Numbered from the stretch's first letter, positions 35,599 through 45,205 are shown. The stretch is DNA of 64,000 bases from Clostridioides difficile_D (GCA_945861085.1 OX244046.1:3224001-3288000); one strand, 5' to 3'. Numbers and translations are program-made. The notes: a model not told the origin generated them from the letters alone.

Positions 35599-36006
35599 TC
35601 ACTTTACTTGCTTTTTCTGATTATTAATATATTTTCTTATCTGTTCTTCTGTATTTTCTGATACAGTAGCAACGAAATAACTAGGATTCCAAAGATGTCC
35701 TCCCCATAATTTCTTTTTCAACTGTTCTCCATGTTTTTTCATTAACAACCTTGCCGATACACCTTTTAATGCTTTTATCATATCTGGTATATAGTGTTGT
35801 GGTGAACAATTTATTAGTAAATGTATGTGGTCTTTATCACTATTACATTCTAATATTTGAAATTTATTATCTTTAGCTATTTTGTTTAATATATTAATTA
35901 AATCTTCTTCAATTTCATTTGTTAATACTGGATGTCTATATTTTACACACCATACTATATGGTATTGTACTAAATACACATACCCTCTACCATGAGTCAC
36001 TTCCAT
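35599..36006 (-). CDS. tnpA: IS200/IS605 Y1 (HUH) transposase TnpA
   Basis: 135 residues: the HUH metal motif DHIHLLINCSPQHYIPDMIK, catalytic Tyr in the C-terminal helix (NPSYFVATVSENTEEQIRKYI), and N-terminal GRGYVYLVQYHIVWCVKYRHPVL. It catalyses single-stranded peel-and-paste transposition 3' to a specific short target. SD GGGTGATG precedes the ATG. The gene is intact, so the element may be mobile. Confidence 0.94.
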   Translation of the reverse strand: MEVTHGRGYVYLVQYHIVWCVKYRHPVLTNEIEEDLINILNKIAKDNKFQILECNSDKDHIHLLINCSPQHYIPDMIKALKGVSARLLMKKHGEQLKKKLWGGHLWNPSYFVATVSENTEEQIRKYINNQKKQVK

Positions 36007-36139
36007 TTTTCATCACCCAACATAATATTAACATATGTAATTACTTAAAACAAGTATTCTTAAGGTTTTTATATTTATTTTTAAATAACATACGTAAGAA
36101 ACGCAAATCTTAACTTTTATCATTTTTGAGGTTGTCGTT

Positions 36140-36568
36140 CACATAAGTTCGCTACTACCTATGCAGTTCTCTTATGAACTTCTTACACTTTCATGCAAGC
36201 ACAGACTATATCTTATCCTTCGGCATTATCCGTTAAGGTCTACCCACTTCCACTACCGATAACTTATAGTGTACTTCCCTCAAGAGGAATAGTCGTTGAA
36301 GTTTCTCCTATTCGGAGTTTACCTGCTGATTGCCCATTTTAAAGTACTTAGGGTTTAACCTTATACCATCTAACCAATTTTTTCTACTTTCGTGACTTTC
36401 ACACTTAGGTTTATTTCATCCTTATGTTTTAGTTTGGTTAGCTTTAGGGGTTTCCAGCAATTCAAGTAGTATGTTCTATCCTATCTCTACATATAAGTTT
36501 CCCTATATGCTGACTATTTTAGCTACTAACTCATGGCTAAAGTCACGAGTGTGCGTAGCTATTTTTTA
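36140..36568 (-). ncRNA. Group I intron ribozyme core of the IStron
   Basis: On the minus strand, in 5'-3' order: P element AATTGCTGGAAACCCC (36447-36462), Q AATCAGCAGG (36322-36331), R TTCAACGACTA (36290-36300) and S AAGATATAGTC (36204-36214). Order and sequence match group I introns. The ribozyme would remove the whole IStron from RNA, restoring the host transcript; here the host gene is already broken, so that has no obvious benefit. Confidence 0.92.
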
Positions 36569-36864
36569 ATCAAATTAAAGCCATCTATATTTACGGTATT
36601 TTCTTTGATTTTATCTAGAGAAAGCCTCTTTGATTGTCTTATAATATTTTTTTCATCAGTACAGACTGCCCTTTTTAATGCATCTCTTTGTCTTATAGAA
36701 AACTGGTATCTATCACCAACAAAAGTAACGAATGAGTCTACTTTGTAATCTCTATTGATTAGCCATTCTATTTCTTCTTTAGCCTTTATAAGTCTTGTTA
36801 ATTTTTTACTTGAAAACTATCTTTTATCACTATCATCAAACCCTCTTTTAAATATCTTATTTAT
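36569..36864 (-). pseudogene. 5' part of a DUF434 gene, interrupted by the IStron
   Basis: Minus strand frame: KIFKRGFDDSDKR, an in-frame TAG (36817-36819), then FSSKKLTRLIKAKEEIEWLINRDYKVDSFVTFVGDRYQFSIRQRDALKRAVC...NIDGFNL up to the TTGAT target. This is the N-terminal half of a DUF434 protein. The first codon reads ATA (36862-36864) where ATG is expected behind SD AAGGTGGTG. So it carries a lost start, an amber codon and the insertion. Confidence 0.75.
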
Positions 36865-37062
36865 ATCATTTCACCACCTTGCTTTAAATATATAACTGTA
36901 CTACATTAAATACAGATTATTTCACTTTTTAGGATAATTTTTAATACCATTATCTTATCCATTTAGATTATTCAATATTTATAATTAATTATAACGCTTA
37001 ACCCCACTTAATAATACAGAATAATAGATTCTATATTATATTTATAAGTTTATAACATAAAT

Positions 37063-37187
37063 AGGTAGTGTTTCAAAATAAACTTTTTAGTTCATAAGGT
37101 AATCTTCTTTTATAAAATCCAATATATTTTTATCATTTAAACAGTAAAAAAGAGACTTATCTCTATTTTTTGAGATAGCCTCTTTAT
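37063..37187. repeat. MITE-like repeat, copy B (diverged)
   Basis: About 125 bp similar to copy A at 40895, with terminal inverted repeats GGTAGTGTTTCAAAATAAAC and TTTTTGAGATAGCC and internal segments TTTAGTTCATAAG and ATATATTTTTATCATTT. More diverged than copies A and C. It lies in the gap 36865-37234, which holds nothing else I can support, and may end the flavoprotein transcript. Confidence 0.72.
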
Positions 37188-37234
37188 AAAATCTATTTAT
37201 AATGATAATTTTAGATTTATATATTAAACTTATG

Positions 37235-38623
37235 TTATACTTCTTTTATCATATTAGGAGATAGAACATCATTAAGAGCTTCTGTCATAGTTGGATGTGC
37301 ATAAACACGGTCTCTTAAATATGTATACTCTACTTCTAAATCTACAGCTAATTGAATCAGATGGATAATCTCACTTGAATTTTCACATATCATACTAGCT
37401 CCAAGTATCTTATTGGATTTTTTATCTATCACTATTTTTATAAACCCATCCGTCTTGCCAATCTGTTTAGCTCTTGGAATTGCTTCTACTGGCATCTTTG
37501 CCACTAATACTTCATATCCCTTTTCTTTAGCTTGCTTAACATTAAGACCAACGCTTGAAAATGCTGGACTTATAAATATAGAATTTGGGATATTCTTTCT
37601 ATCATTAGTTGTTCTAGTCTTATCTCCAAATAACTGATTAATAACTATGCGATAATCATCCAATGAGATATAAGTAAATTGTGGACCTCCATTTATATCT
37701 CCTATAGCCCATATATGCTCTTTATTAGTCTTAAGAGTTTCTGAGACTTTAATAAATCCTCTTTCATTTAATTCTATGCCTGCATTCTCTAATTCTAGTC
37801 CTTCAGTATTTGCCTTTCTTCCTGTAGCTACAAGTATCATATTACTTGTTAATTCTTTCAATTTACCATCTATTTCATACTCTATTGTAGCTAAGTTAGA
37901 AACTTCTTTAATCTCTTTTATCTTTACATTATTTATAATTTTTACATTTCTCTTTTCAAGCAATTTTATTATTTCTTCCGAGTCTTCAATATCTTCATTT
38001 GGTAAAATAACATTATTAGAATTTAATATTGTAACTTCTGTTCCAAATGAACTGTAAATACCAGCAAACTCTAAACCTATAAAACCAGCTCCTATAATTG
38101 TCATTTTTTTAGGTAGAGTTCTTAGCTTCATAAGAGACTCACTATCATATACTACATTCTTGTTTTCAATACCTTTAATATTAGGTATAAATGGTCTTGA
38201 ACCAGTATTAATAAATATCTTATCTGCTACTAACTCATAAACTTCATTTTCAGTTTTAACTTGGATTGTTTTTTCATCAATAAAAGTCCCCATTCCTGTA
38301 AATATAGTTACATTATTATTTGAATTTAACTTATTATAGTTAGCTTCTCTAAGCTTTGTAATTAAAGTTTCTTTTTTATCTATAGCTTTCTCATATTCAA
38401 CTTGAGCTTCATCCCAAGAATTTATATCCTTTGCTTTTATACTATTTGCTGAATTCTCTAAGCTTTTAGTTGGTATACATGCCACATTTATACATGTTCC
38501 TCCATACATCTGGTCTGACTTTTCTATTAAGGCTACTTTTAATCCTTTGTTTGCCAAATCTCCTGCTAATGTTTTTCCACCTTTTCCAAATCCTATTATT
38601 ATAGCATCAAATATTTTTTTCAT
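37235..38623 (-). CDS. RclA/MerA-like pyridine nucleotide-disulfide oxidoreductase
   Basis: 462 residues of the FAD/NAD(P)H disulfide-reductase family: GFGKGGKTLA FAD loop, redox-active disulfide GGTCINVACIPTKS (Cys44-Cys49), NAD loop IIGAGFIGLEFA, second FAD segment WAIGDINGGPQF, and C-terminal dimerisation domain with the AHPTMTEAL His. No mercury-binding CC pair is present, so it is more like RclA (hypothiocyanite/Cu-linked reductase) than MerA. Its promoter shares a 20-bp operator with an HxlR gene and thioredoxin. Confidence 0.88.
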   Translation of the reverse strand: MKKIFDAIIIGFGKGGKTLAGDLANKGLKVALIEKSDQMYGGTCINVACIPTKSLENSANSIKAKDINSWDEAQVEYEKAIDKKETLITKLREANYNKLNSNNNVTIFTGMGTFIDEKTIQVKTENEVYELVADKIFINTGSRPFIPNIKGIENKNVVYDSESLMKLRTLPKKMTIIGAGFIGLEFAGIYSSFGTEVTILNSNNVILPNEDIEDSEEIIKLLEKRNVKIINNVKIKEIKEVSNLATIEYEIDGKLKELTSNMILVATGRKANTEGLELENAGIELNERGFIKVSETLKTNKEHIWAIGDINGGPQFTYISLDDYRIVINQLFGDKTRTTNDRKNIPNSIFISPAFSSVGLNVKQAKEKGYEVLVAKMPVEAIPRAKQIGKTDGFIKIVIDKKSNKILGASMICENSSEIIHLIQLAVDLEVEYTYLRDRVYAHPTMTEALNDVLSPNMIKEV

Positions 38624-38660
38624 ATAATTTTCAACCCTTTCTTGTGTTGTTTATACTTTT

Positions 38661-38709
38661 ACTATAGCAAGATTATCTAAATGCTACAATTAGGTACTTT
38701 TTTGTAACC
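38661..38709 (-). promoter_or_regulatory. Promoter plus HxlR-type operator of the RclA-like gene
   Basis: Minus strand: operator GGTTACAAAAAAGTACCTAA (38690-38709), then -35 TTGTAG (38684-38689), 17-bp spacer and -10 TATAGT (38661-38666). The operator adjoins the -35 box, exactly as at the HxlR and trxA promoters. Confidence 0.8.
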
Positions 38710-38747
38710 TTAAATGTATTTATAACCTTATACTTAAAGATTTTAAT

Positions 38748-40025
38748 TTATTTATTTCTCTGGTTTTCAATAAAAGATGCCATAGTCTCTTTATCCATAG
38801 CCCCTGGAATATACTGAGTTACATATCCCTCTTTATCAATTATAAATGTAGTTGGAAAAGCATTGATTCCATATTGATATGCTAACGCTCCATCTTCATC
38901 AAGTGCAACTGGGAAAGTATACCCTTGTTCTTTTAAGAAGTTAACCACATGTTCTCTTGAACCTTCTCTACCTAAATTAGGTGAAGCTACTCCTAAAATT
39001 ACTACATCTTCATTATTTTTATTATAATCTTTATATAGTTGCTCTATGTGAGGCATTTCTTCTTTACATGGAGGACACCATGTAGCCCAGAAATTTAAGA
39101 ATACAACTTTACCTTCATAATCACTTAATTTATGTGTTTTACCATATTGGTCTGTTAAAGTAAAATCAATAGACTTTATTCTATCTTCATCATTAGACCC
39201 TGTATTGCTATTTTCATTATTAGAGTCTTTTTGACTATCATTACCACCAGAATTTTCTTCTTTATCATTAGAATTTTCTCGTTTATTTTCTTCTTGCTTA
39301 CTTTCAATTTTACTATTTTGTGACATATTAAAATGTTTGCTTATACTTCCAAATCCATTTACCATCATTAATATTCCTGACACTATAAGTATAATCCCAC
39401 CTATTTTTTTAATAATTTCCATGTTGGACTTTATCTTATCTATAGTTTTAAATAGTTTACTATAAAACATAGCTGTAATTATGAATGGCAAAATGAAACC
39501 AATAGTATATACTGCTATTAAAAGATTGGCACTAAGATGATTACTTGAACTTGAAACCATTACTAATACAGATGCCAATATTGGACCAATGCAAGGTGTC
39601 CACCCAAAACTAAACGTAAAACCTAACAGAAAAGCTGTTATTGCTTTCATTTCTTTAAACTTCATATTAAATCTTTTTTCTCTATTCAATATTGAAGATT
39701 TAATTATTCCCATGTAAAACAAGCCCATGATAATAATTATAATCCCACCAATAAACATTATTAAATCTTTATTTTCATTAAAAAACATACTCAATGCTTT
39801 TACTGATGAACCCAATATAAAAAATGTTGTTGATATTCCAAGAGCAAAGAATATAGTATTTTTAAATAGAGAACTTCCTATAAAACTCGTTTTTCCTTCT
39901 TTTAGATTCTCTACACTGCTATTTGACAATATACTCAAATAAATTGGCAGAATCGGCAATATACATGGTGAAAAGAACGATACTATACCTTCTATAAATA
40001 CTAAAAATAAATTTACATTTTGCAA
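38748..40025 (-). CDS. CcdA-TlpA fusion: membrane thiol transporter with thioredoxin-like domain
   Basis: 425 residues. Residues 1-230 are a CcdA/DsbD-beta membrane domain (FFSPCILPILPIYLSIL; FSFGWTPCIGPILASVL, with the paired membrane Cys). A Ser/Asn/Glu-rich linker (~232-275) leads to a TlpA/ResA-like thioredoxin domain with WATWCPPCKEEMPHI. It would move electrons from cytoplasmic thioredoxin to extracellular thiols. TTG at 40025 with SD AAGGAGG. It lies between the HxlR gene and the RclA-like gene on the same strand, forming a thiol-redox cluster. Confidence 0.9.
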   Translation of the reverse strand: MQNVNLFLVFIEGIVSFFSPCILPILPIYLSILSNSSVENLKEGKTSFIGSSLFKNTIFFALGISTTFFILGSSVKALSMFFNENKDLIMFIGGIIIIIMGLFYMGIIKSSILNREKRFNMKFKEMKAITAFLLGFTFSFGWTPCIGPILASVLVMVSSSSNHLSANLLIAVYTIGFILPFIITAMFYSKLFKTIDKIKSNMEIIKKIGGIILIVSGILMMVNGFGSISKHFNMSQNSKIESKQEENKRENSNDKEENSGGNDSQKDSNNENSNTGSNDEDRIKSIDFTLTDQYGKTHKLSDYEGKVVFLNFWATWCPPCKEEMPHIEQLYKDYNKNNEDVVILGVASPNLGREGSREHVVNFLKEQGYTFPVALDEDGALAYQYGINAFPTTFIIDKEGYVTQYIPGAMDKETMASFIENQRNK

Positions 40026-40161
40026 ATTAAAATTCCTCCTTGTTTTATTTTCAACATTACAATCTTACTTCCAAAGCAGAATCTGATTAAAAAATTATGT
40101 AATTTTAATACCTTTTTCTACTCATAGTTTAATTAAATCCTTATTAATCCCAGAGCAAATT

Positions 40162-40497
40162 CTAGTATTTATCACAATTTAAATTTTTATTGCTCCACAT
40201 AATCATTTTTTCCATAACAGGAAGTAATAGTAATCCTGATTCACTTAAAAAATATGTTGACTCTACAATATTATTAACCAGTTTTTTTTGGTTGACTATA
40301 ATTCCTTGTTCAATTAGAAAATCTAATTGTTGAGCTAACATTTTCTTACTACAATCTGGTATAGCTCTTTGTAACTCTCCAAATCTTTTTTTATCTTTTT
40401 GTATTTTCCATATAATTATAGCTACCCACTTTTTACCTAATATACTTGATAAAGCTTCTACTGGACAATCATATATCATATCATCTATGTTGTACAT
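40162..40497 (-). CDS. HxlR-family transcriptional regulator (redox sensor candidate)
   Basis: 111 residues: CPVEALSSILGKKWVAIIIWKIQKDKKRFGELQRAIPDCSKKMLAQQLDFLIEQGIIVNQKKL is a complete HxlR domain. An N-terminal Cys (residue ~11) sits where HxlR-type thiol sensors such as YodB carry their redox Cys. Its promoter carries the same 20-bp operator as the flavoprotein and thioredoxin genes, so it probably regulates itself and both of them. The CcdA-TlpA gene follows by 136 bp. Confidence 0.9.
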   Translation of the reverse strand: MYNIDDMIYDCPVEALSSILGKKWVAIIIWKIQKDKKRFGELQRAIPDCSKKMLAQQLDFLIEQGIIVNQKKLVNNIVESTYFLSESGLLLLPVMEKMIMWSNKNLNCDKY

Positions 40498-40644
40498 TTT
40501 ATTCTCCTCTTTTCTTTATTTAATTTATTAAATAAGCTTCTATAGCAATGTATTTATTGATTTTACAAATATACCTAGCTTTACTTAATTAAAATTTTTA
40601 TTGTATATATTCCTAGAACAAACTATTTTAGATTTCATGTAATT

Positions 40645-40693
40645 AATATATCAGTTTTATAAATACATAACAATTGGTCACTTTTTTGTAACT
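40645..40693 (-). promoter_or_regulatory. Promoter plus operator of the HxlR redox regulator
   Basis: Minus strand: operator AGTTACAAAAAAGTGACCAA (40674-40693), -35 TTGTTA (40668-40673), 17-bp spacer, -10 TATATT (40645-40650). Same architecture as the flavoprotein and trxA promoters. The gap 40498-41037 otherwise holds MITE-like copy A and nothing else. Confidence 0.8.
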
Positions 40694-40894
40694 ACATCAA
40701 CTCTATTAAGATACAATTTTCACTTTATTTTATTATAATTTCATTGATTTTAAACTATTGATAAAATCACTCTAATATAATAATTCTTTATTTAAACTGC
40801 TTATCCTGTTAAACTATTTATTATGCTTCAATAAATTTTATATGAAATATTAAATCTATACATTAATATTTACCCAAATTTATACAAATTAAAA

Positions 40895-41016
40895 AGGGTG
40901 TGTCTCAAAATGAACTTTTTAGTTCATAAGACACTCTTTTTTGTATGAAATCAAATATATTTTCATCATTTCAACAATGAAAAAGAGGCTTATCTATTTT
41001 GAGACAGCCTCTTTAA
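40895..41016. repeat. MITE-like repeat, copy A (intact)
   Basis: About 122 bp with terminal inverted repeats (GGGTGTGTCTCAAAATGA and TCTATTTTGAGACAGCCT) and internal complementarity, so the whole unit can fold. It encodes no protein. It is nearly identical to copy C (17139/21609) and related to copy B (37063), indicating mobilisation in trans by an unlinked transposase. Confidence 0.85.
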
Positions 41017-41037
41017 ACAATAAACTTATTTTTCCAC

Positions 41038-43638
41038 TTATAAATCCAATAATATTGAAATAACATCAAAAGGTGCTATTTCATATATTTGCTCTTTTTC
41101 TACATCTTCTATTGCATTTACAATTTTCCCGTTTCTATTTTTAAATATTTGCTCATCTAATATCATTTTCTTACTGCTTGGATTTTCCAATCTTATTATG
41201 AATTTATCTTTACTATAATAAGAAGGATAACATGCTGATATAAGATAGTTTTCTGGTAAAGATATTACTTCTAATTCTCTATTTACAGATTTCTTGACAA
41301 TTGATTTTTGAATCTTATTGTCTATACGATATAAAAAGAAATTGTAGTCCTGCAATTGATAATTTACACATTCCTGTAGATAATTGTGAGTTAAACTTGC
41401 AACGTCTAATTCATCAAATGGTTTGGAACTCATATATACTGCGAATGAAAAATCTAATTCTTTAAGTATTTGAGCTTTATCAGTTTTAATTCTTATATGA
41501 CCTTTTTTAGTTGTATCGCCAGAGGCACGCCCTGGTCTATACAATAAATCAGGCTTTCCTAGTTCATCTGTAGTAGCAAGCAAAGTCAATACAATTTCAT
41601 CTTCAATATGTTGATATTCTTTTATTCCTCTAGTAAATACAGTACAACTTCTATTTTGATTTGTCAGAGTAATATTACTTTCCAAAGGTTCTAAATCTAT
41701 AGGCATTTCACTGTAAATCTCTTCCCAGTTGTCTAAAACTCCATTTTCTCTTGTTATATATCCAAATGGCAATGATGCTATGTTTTTATTATCTTTTATA
41801 TCAGTTTTTACATGAACACGTAGTCTATGATTATATACTATATTATCAACACAAAGCTTTACATCTATTAATGGATTTTCTTTTGATAAGATAATACTTG
41901 CTTTTACATTTAATTTTTCATTAAGATATTTGTTTTTTCTATCTTCTAATGTACGTGGTAATAGAGTAGAACCTTCAACCACTATTTTTTCATATCCTAA
42001 AGTTTTTTCTGTATATACTCTCTCAAACAAAAGTTTTATATACTCATCATCTTCTAATGGAGAAAAGTCATAAGTATCACCTGCATTACCACTGTCTTTT
42101 AAGGTTAAAAAGTTTGATATGCAAGTTCCATCTTTAAGCTGTAAATTTAAGTTTCCATCTTTATATATTATCTTATAATTGTCATTAGATATAAAAGTAT
42201 CATTAGATTTATTAAGTGCTACCATTTCTTTATTACTTGATTCAAAACTAACAACTTTATAACCAAGTGCAGGAAGCTGTATATTTATTCTTACTTTTAA
42301 TATATAATATCCTGGTTCTTCAATAAATATATTACCAGCAGGTGTTTCTTCTAATACATTTTCTCTCGGTTTTACATAAGTTTCTTCAATTATAGTAGCA
42401 TCTAAATTATCTTTAAAATAAATATTTTTACTATCACTTACAACTTGTATCTCTTTATATCCTCTAAAACGTTTAGTTTCTGTATTAAATACTAGAATAT
42501 CATTTTTAGATAATTTAAGCCCTTCTGAAATTTTTTTGACAATAGTATTTTCAATACTATCACATATTTCATTTGCTTCTCTTATACGATGAAGAATATC
42601 ATCTGTTACAGTATCAGTTACACATCCAGCTAAACTATCGTGTGCTTGTCCTTCTAAAAGTTTTTTCCATGTATTTATAATTAATTGATTGCTTATTTCA
42701 ATTTTGCTCTTTTTAGCAATTACTAATAATGGTTCTATTCTTTTAATCAACTTGTTTTCTAGTTTATCACATGCTAATTTTATATCCATTCTACTAGAAC
42801 CAATTGATTTATGTATTCTTGCCAGTACAGGTTCTCTAAATTCTCCTCTATAACTTTCTAATAACTCTATGGATTTTATATATTTCAAAAACTCTTGATA
42901 TGAACTTGTTATATATGAATACTTTCCAATATTATTAATCTCTTTAATTTTATTCTTGAAATCACCTATTATATTTAGTTGGTCATTTCCTGAAGGTATT
43001 AATACCTCATCTAAATCACTATATGATTTAATAAAATCAATAGCTGGGTCTAAACGTCCATCAACATATTTTGATGAAGGTTCTAAAAGCATACCAGTCC
43101 CATATCCATGTGGCATATTTACAGCATATATATAACTTTCTCCATTTAAGCTTTTCCACTTAAAATATGGTGATTGAACCTGTTTACCAAGATGTATACC
43201 TCTCCAAAAAAATATATTATCAAGACCTACATGCTTTAACAATACAGGCATCTGTGCATTAAATCCAAATGTATCTGGCAAATACCCAATTTTCATATAC
43301 TTACCATATTTTTTACTTTCAAAAATTCCAATCATTAAGTTCCTTAAAATAGACTCTCCTCTAGCAAAGAATGTATCTGTTTGAGTAAACCATGGTCCAA
43401 TATGCAGTCTATCTTCTTTTATTAATTTTTTAATGATTTCTATTTTTTCTTTATGTATTTGTACATAATCATCCAAAATAGAAAGCTGTCCATCAAGAAC
43501 AAAACTTACATCTGGATTACGTTCTAGTTCATCAATTACATCTGTAAATAGTTGTTCACTAAGTACTAATGCATCTCCAGAAGTAAAATACCATTCTCTA
43601 TCCCAGTGTGTATGATTAACAATATGCGCTTTTATCAT
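41038..43638 (-). CDS. Alpha-mannosidase, glycoside hydrolase family 38 (MngB-like)
   Basis: 866 residues. N-terminal GH38 catalytic domain with the zinc-binding NHTHWDREW (His10, Asp12 region), IGYLPDTFGFNAQMPVLLKH and the helical domain with GQAHDSLAGCVTDTV; C-terminal beta-sandwich domains follow. No signal peptide, so it acts in the cytoplasm on phosphorylated mannosyl sugars delivered by the PTS encoded upstream. The set mirrors E. coli mngAB for 2-O-alpha-mannosylglycerate, but other mannosides are possible. Confidence 0.92.
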   Translation of the reverse strand: MIKAHIVNHTHWDREWYFTSGDALVLSEQLFTDVIDELERNPDVSFVLDGQLSILDDYVQIHKEKIEIIKKLIKEDRLHIGPWFTQTDTFFARGESILRNLMIGIFESKKYGKYMKIGYLPDTFGFNAQMPVLLKHVGLDNIFFWRGIHLGKQVQSPYFKWKSLNGESYIYAVNMPHGYGTGMLLEPSSKYVDGRLDPAIDFIKSYSDLDEVLIPSGNDQLNIIGDFKNKIKEINNIGKYSYITSSYQEFLKYIKSIELLESYRGEFREPVLARIHKSIGSSRMDIKLACDKLENKLIKRIEPLLVIAKKSKIEISNQLIINTWKKLLEGQAHDSLAGCVTDTVTDDILHRIREANEICDSIENTIVKKISEGLKLSKNDILVFNTETKRFRGYKEIQVVSDSKNIYFKDNLDATIIEETYVKPRENVLEETPAGNIFIEEPGYYILKVRINIQLPALGYKVVSFESSNKEMVALNKSNDTFISNDNYKIIYKDGNLNLQLKDGTCISNFLTLKDSGNAGDTYDFSPLEDDEYIKLLFERVYTEKTLGYEKIVVEGSTLLPRTLEDRKNKYLNEKLNVKASIILSKENPLIDVKLCVDNIVYNHRLRVHVKTDIKDNKNIASLPFGYITRENGVLDNWEEIYSEMPIDLEPLESNITLTNQNRSCTVFTRGIKEYQHIEDEIVLTLLATTDELGKPDLLYRPGRASGDTTKKGHIRIKTDKAQILKELDFSFAVYMSSKPFDELDVASLTHNYLQECVNYQLQDYNFFLYRIDNKIQKSIVKKSVNRELEVISLPENYLISACYPSYYSKDKFIIRLENPSSKKMILDEQIFKNRNGKIVNAIEDVEKEQIYEIAPFDVISILLDL

Positions 43639-43768
43639 TTACTCTCCTCTGTTCTTTATCTTTAATATTTAATTCTAAAGTCAATATCTAATACTTTATT
43701 GAGTATAAGATTTATCTTGAATATAATTCATATATAATTTATAACTCTTCTTAAAGCTATACTACATT

Positions 43769-44869
43769 TTAAGCTTCCCACTCTGATTCGTCAAAATCAT
43801 CATCTTCAAATTCATCATCTTCAATCACTGGATTTCCACGTAATAGTATAACTAGACCAGCTACAATTGCTGTTCCAACTACTATTGATAATACATACAT
43901 TGGCCATTTTTCTACTGTAAACCACCCATAAAATCCACTAATTGGAGTTGCATTTACTGAACCTAAGCCAACTGCCATAGCTGAAGCAATTGCAGTTCCA
44001 ATTACACATGAAGGTATTACTTTTAATGGAGATTCTACTGCAAAAGGAATTGCTCCTTCACTTACTCCAATTAAACCCATTATAAGAGATGATTTTCCAG
44101 CTTCACGTAATTGCTTATTATACTTTTGTTTTGCTAATATAGTAGCAAGACCCAGTCCTAATGGTGGTATAACGATTCCTACCATTGCAGCAGTATTGGG
44201 TGCATAAATTCCACTTGTTAATAATGCAAGTGACGTTGTTAAAGCTGCTTTATTAACTGGTCCACCTAGGTCAACTGCCATCATAGCTCCAATAATTGCT
44301 GCCATCAATATCTGATTCGTACCTGATAATCCATTTAACCAATTTTCTAATCCAGTATTTAATGTAGCAAAAGGTATCCCTATCACATAATTAATTAATA
44401 CAACAGTGATTAATGTACCAAATACTGGTACTATGAATATTGGCACTATTGAAGCTGCCGATTTTGGTAACTTTACATGATTTTTAATAAATAAACATAT
44501 ATATCCTGCTATAAGACCAACTGCCAAAGCACCTAAAAAACCTGCCCCTATATCTTTAGCAATCATCCCACCAACAAGACCTGGTACAATGGCTAATTTA
44601 TCAGCTATAGAAAATCCTATAAATGCAGCAATTACAGGAAACATTAATCCTAAAGCAGTACCTCCAAAACCATCTAAATCATGTAATAATCTAACAATAC
44701 TACTAGCACTTTCTGCATATTTAGCATCCCATATATCTGGTATATTATAGAAAGAACCACCAACACGAGATATTGCCATTATCATAGCACCTGCAATTAC
44801 TAGTGGAATCATATATGAGATTCCTGTTAAAACATGCTTTTTTAACTCAGAGACTATCTTTTTTAACAT
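43769..44869 (-). CDS. PTS EIIC, fructose/mannosylglycerate family
   Basis: About 366 residues with 8-10 TM helices of the PTS_EIIC type 2 fold (LLTGISYMIPLVIAGAMIMAI; SFYNIPDIWD; GVSEGAIPFAVESPLKVIPSCVIGTAIASAMAV). It forms the sugar channel. I prefer the ATG at 44869 (MLKKIVSELKK) because GGAGGAAAA lies just upstream; the ATG at 44884 overlaps that SD. Acidic C-terminal tail (EDDEFEDDDFDESEWEA). Confidence 0.9.
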   Translation of the reverse strand: MLKKIVSELKKHVLTGISYMIPLVIAGAMIMAISRVGGSFYNIPDIWDAKYAESASSIVRLLHDLDGFGGTALGLMFPVIAAFIGFSIADKLAIVPGLVGGMIAKDIGAGFLGALAVGLIAGYICLFIKNHVKLPKSAASIVPIFIVPVFGTLITVVLINYVIGIPFATLNTGLENWLNGLSGTNQILMAAIIGAMMAVDLGGPVNKAALTTSLALLTSGIYAPNTAAMVGIVIPPLGLGLATILAKQKYNKQLREAGKSSLIMGLIGVSEGAIPFAVESPLKVIPSCVIGTAIASAMAVGLGSVNATPISGFYGWFTVEKWPMYVLSIVVGTAIVAGLVILLRGNPVIEDDEFEDDDFDESEWEA

Positions 44870-44884
44870 TACATTTTCCTCCAT

Positions 44885-45205
44885 TTATTTAGTGTCAATT
44901 AACTTTAGTGCATCATTTATTACTTTTTCTGCATCCTTTATAGGTGCATTGACTGCTACTTCTAATATTTCTTTTCCCTCAAAACGCTCAGCATTTCTTA
45001 CTTTAGTATCTACTGCAAATATTACTACTTCTGCAATTTGTGCATCTTTTACAGTTAACTCATTATCAATTCCTGTAGCTCCTTGTGTCTCAACTTTTAT
45101 AAGGTGTCCCATCTTTTTTGAAGCTTTCTTTAATGCTTGTGCTGCCATATATGTATGTGCAACTCCTGTTGCACATGCTGTAACTGCTATAAGTTTTCTT
45201 TTCAT
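44885..45205 (-). CDS. PTS EIIB, fructose family
   Basis: 106 residues starting MKRKLIAVTACATGVAHTYMAAQALKKASKKMGH, with the phospho-accepting Cys in ACATGVAHT. It passes phosphate from EIIA to the incoming sugar. It lies 2 bp after the EIIA gene and is followed directly by EIIC, so the three PTS domains, fused in E. coli MngA, are separate here. Confidence 0.93.
   Translation of the reverse strand: MKRKLIAVTACATGVAHTYMAAQALKKASKKMGHLIKVETQGATGIDNELTVKDAQIAEVVIFAVDTKVRNAERFEGKEILEVAVNAPIKDAEKVINDALKLIDTK

Larger units (their letters stand above)
34362..36568 (-). mobile_element. IStron (CdISt1-like): IS605-family element fused to a group I intron
   Basis: About 2.2 kb. Its 5' part (36120-36568) has the full set of group I intron core motifs P, Q, R and S; it is followed by tnpA, then tnpB, then an IS605-type right end. 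The host sequence just before the 5' boundary is TTGAT (minus strand, 36569-36573), the target pentamer I recall for C. difficile CdISt1. The 3' end is placed at a G (34362), matching the terminal G of group I introns. Both transposase genes are intact, as in the two-ORF CdISt1 variant. Confidence 0.9.

Noticed and set aside
37235..38623. Mercuric reductase MerA
   Set aside because: Lacks the C-terminal vicinal Cys pair and the N-terminal HMA domain; no mer genes nearby.
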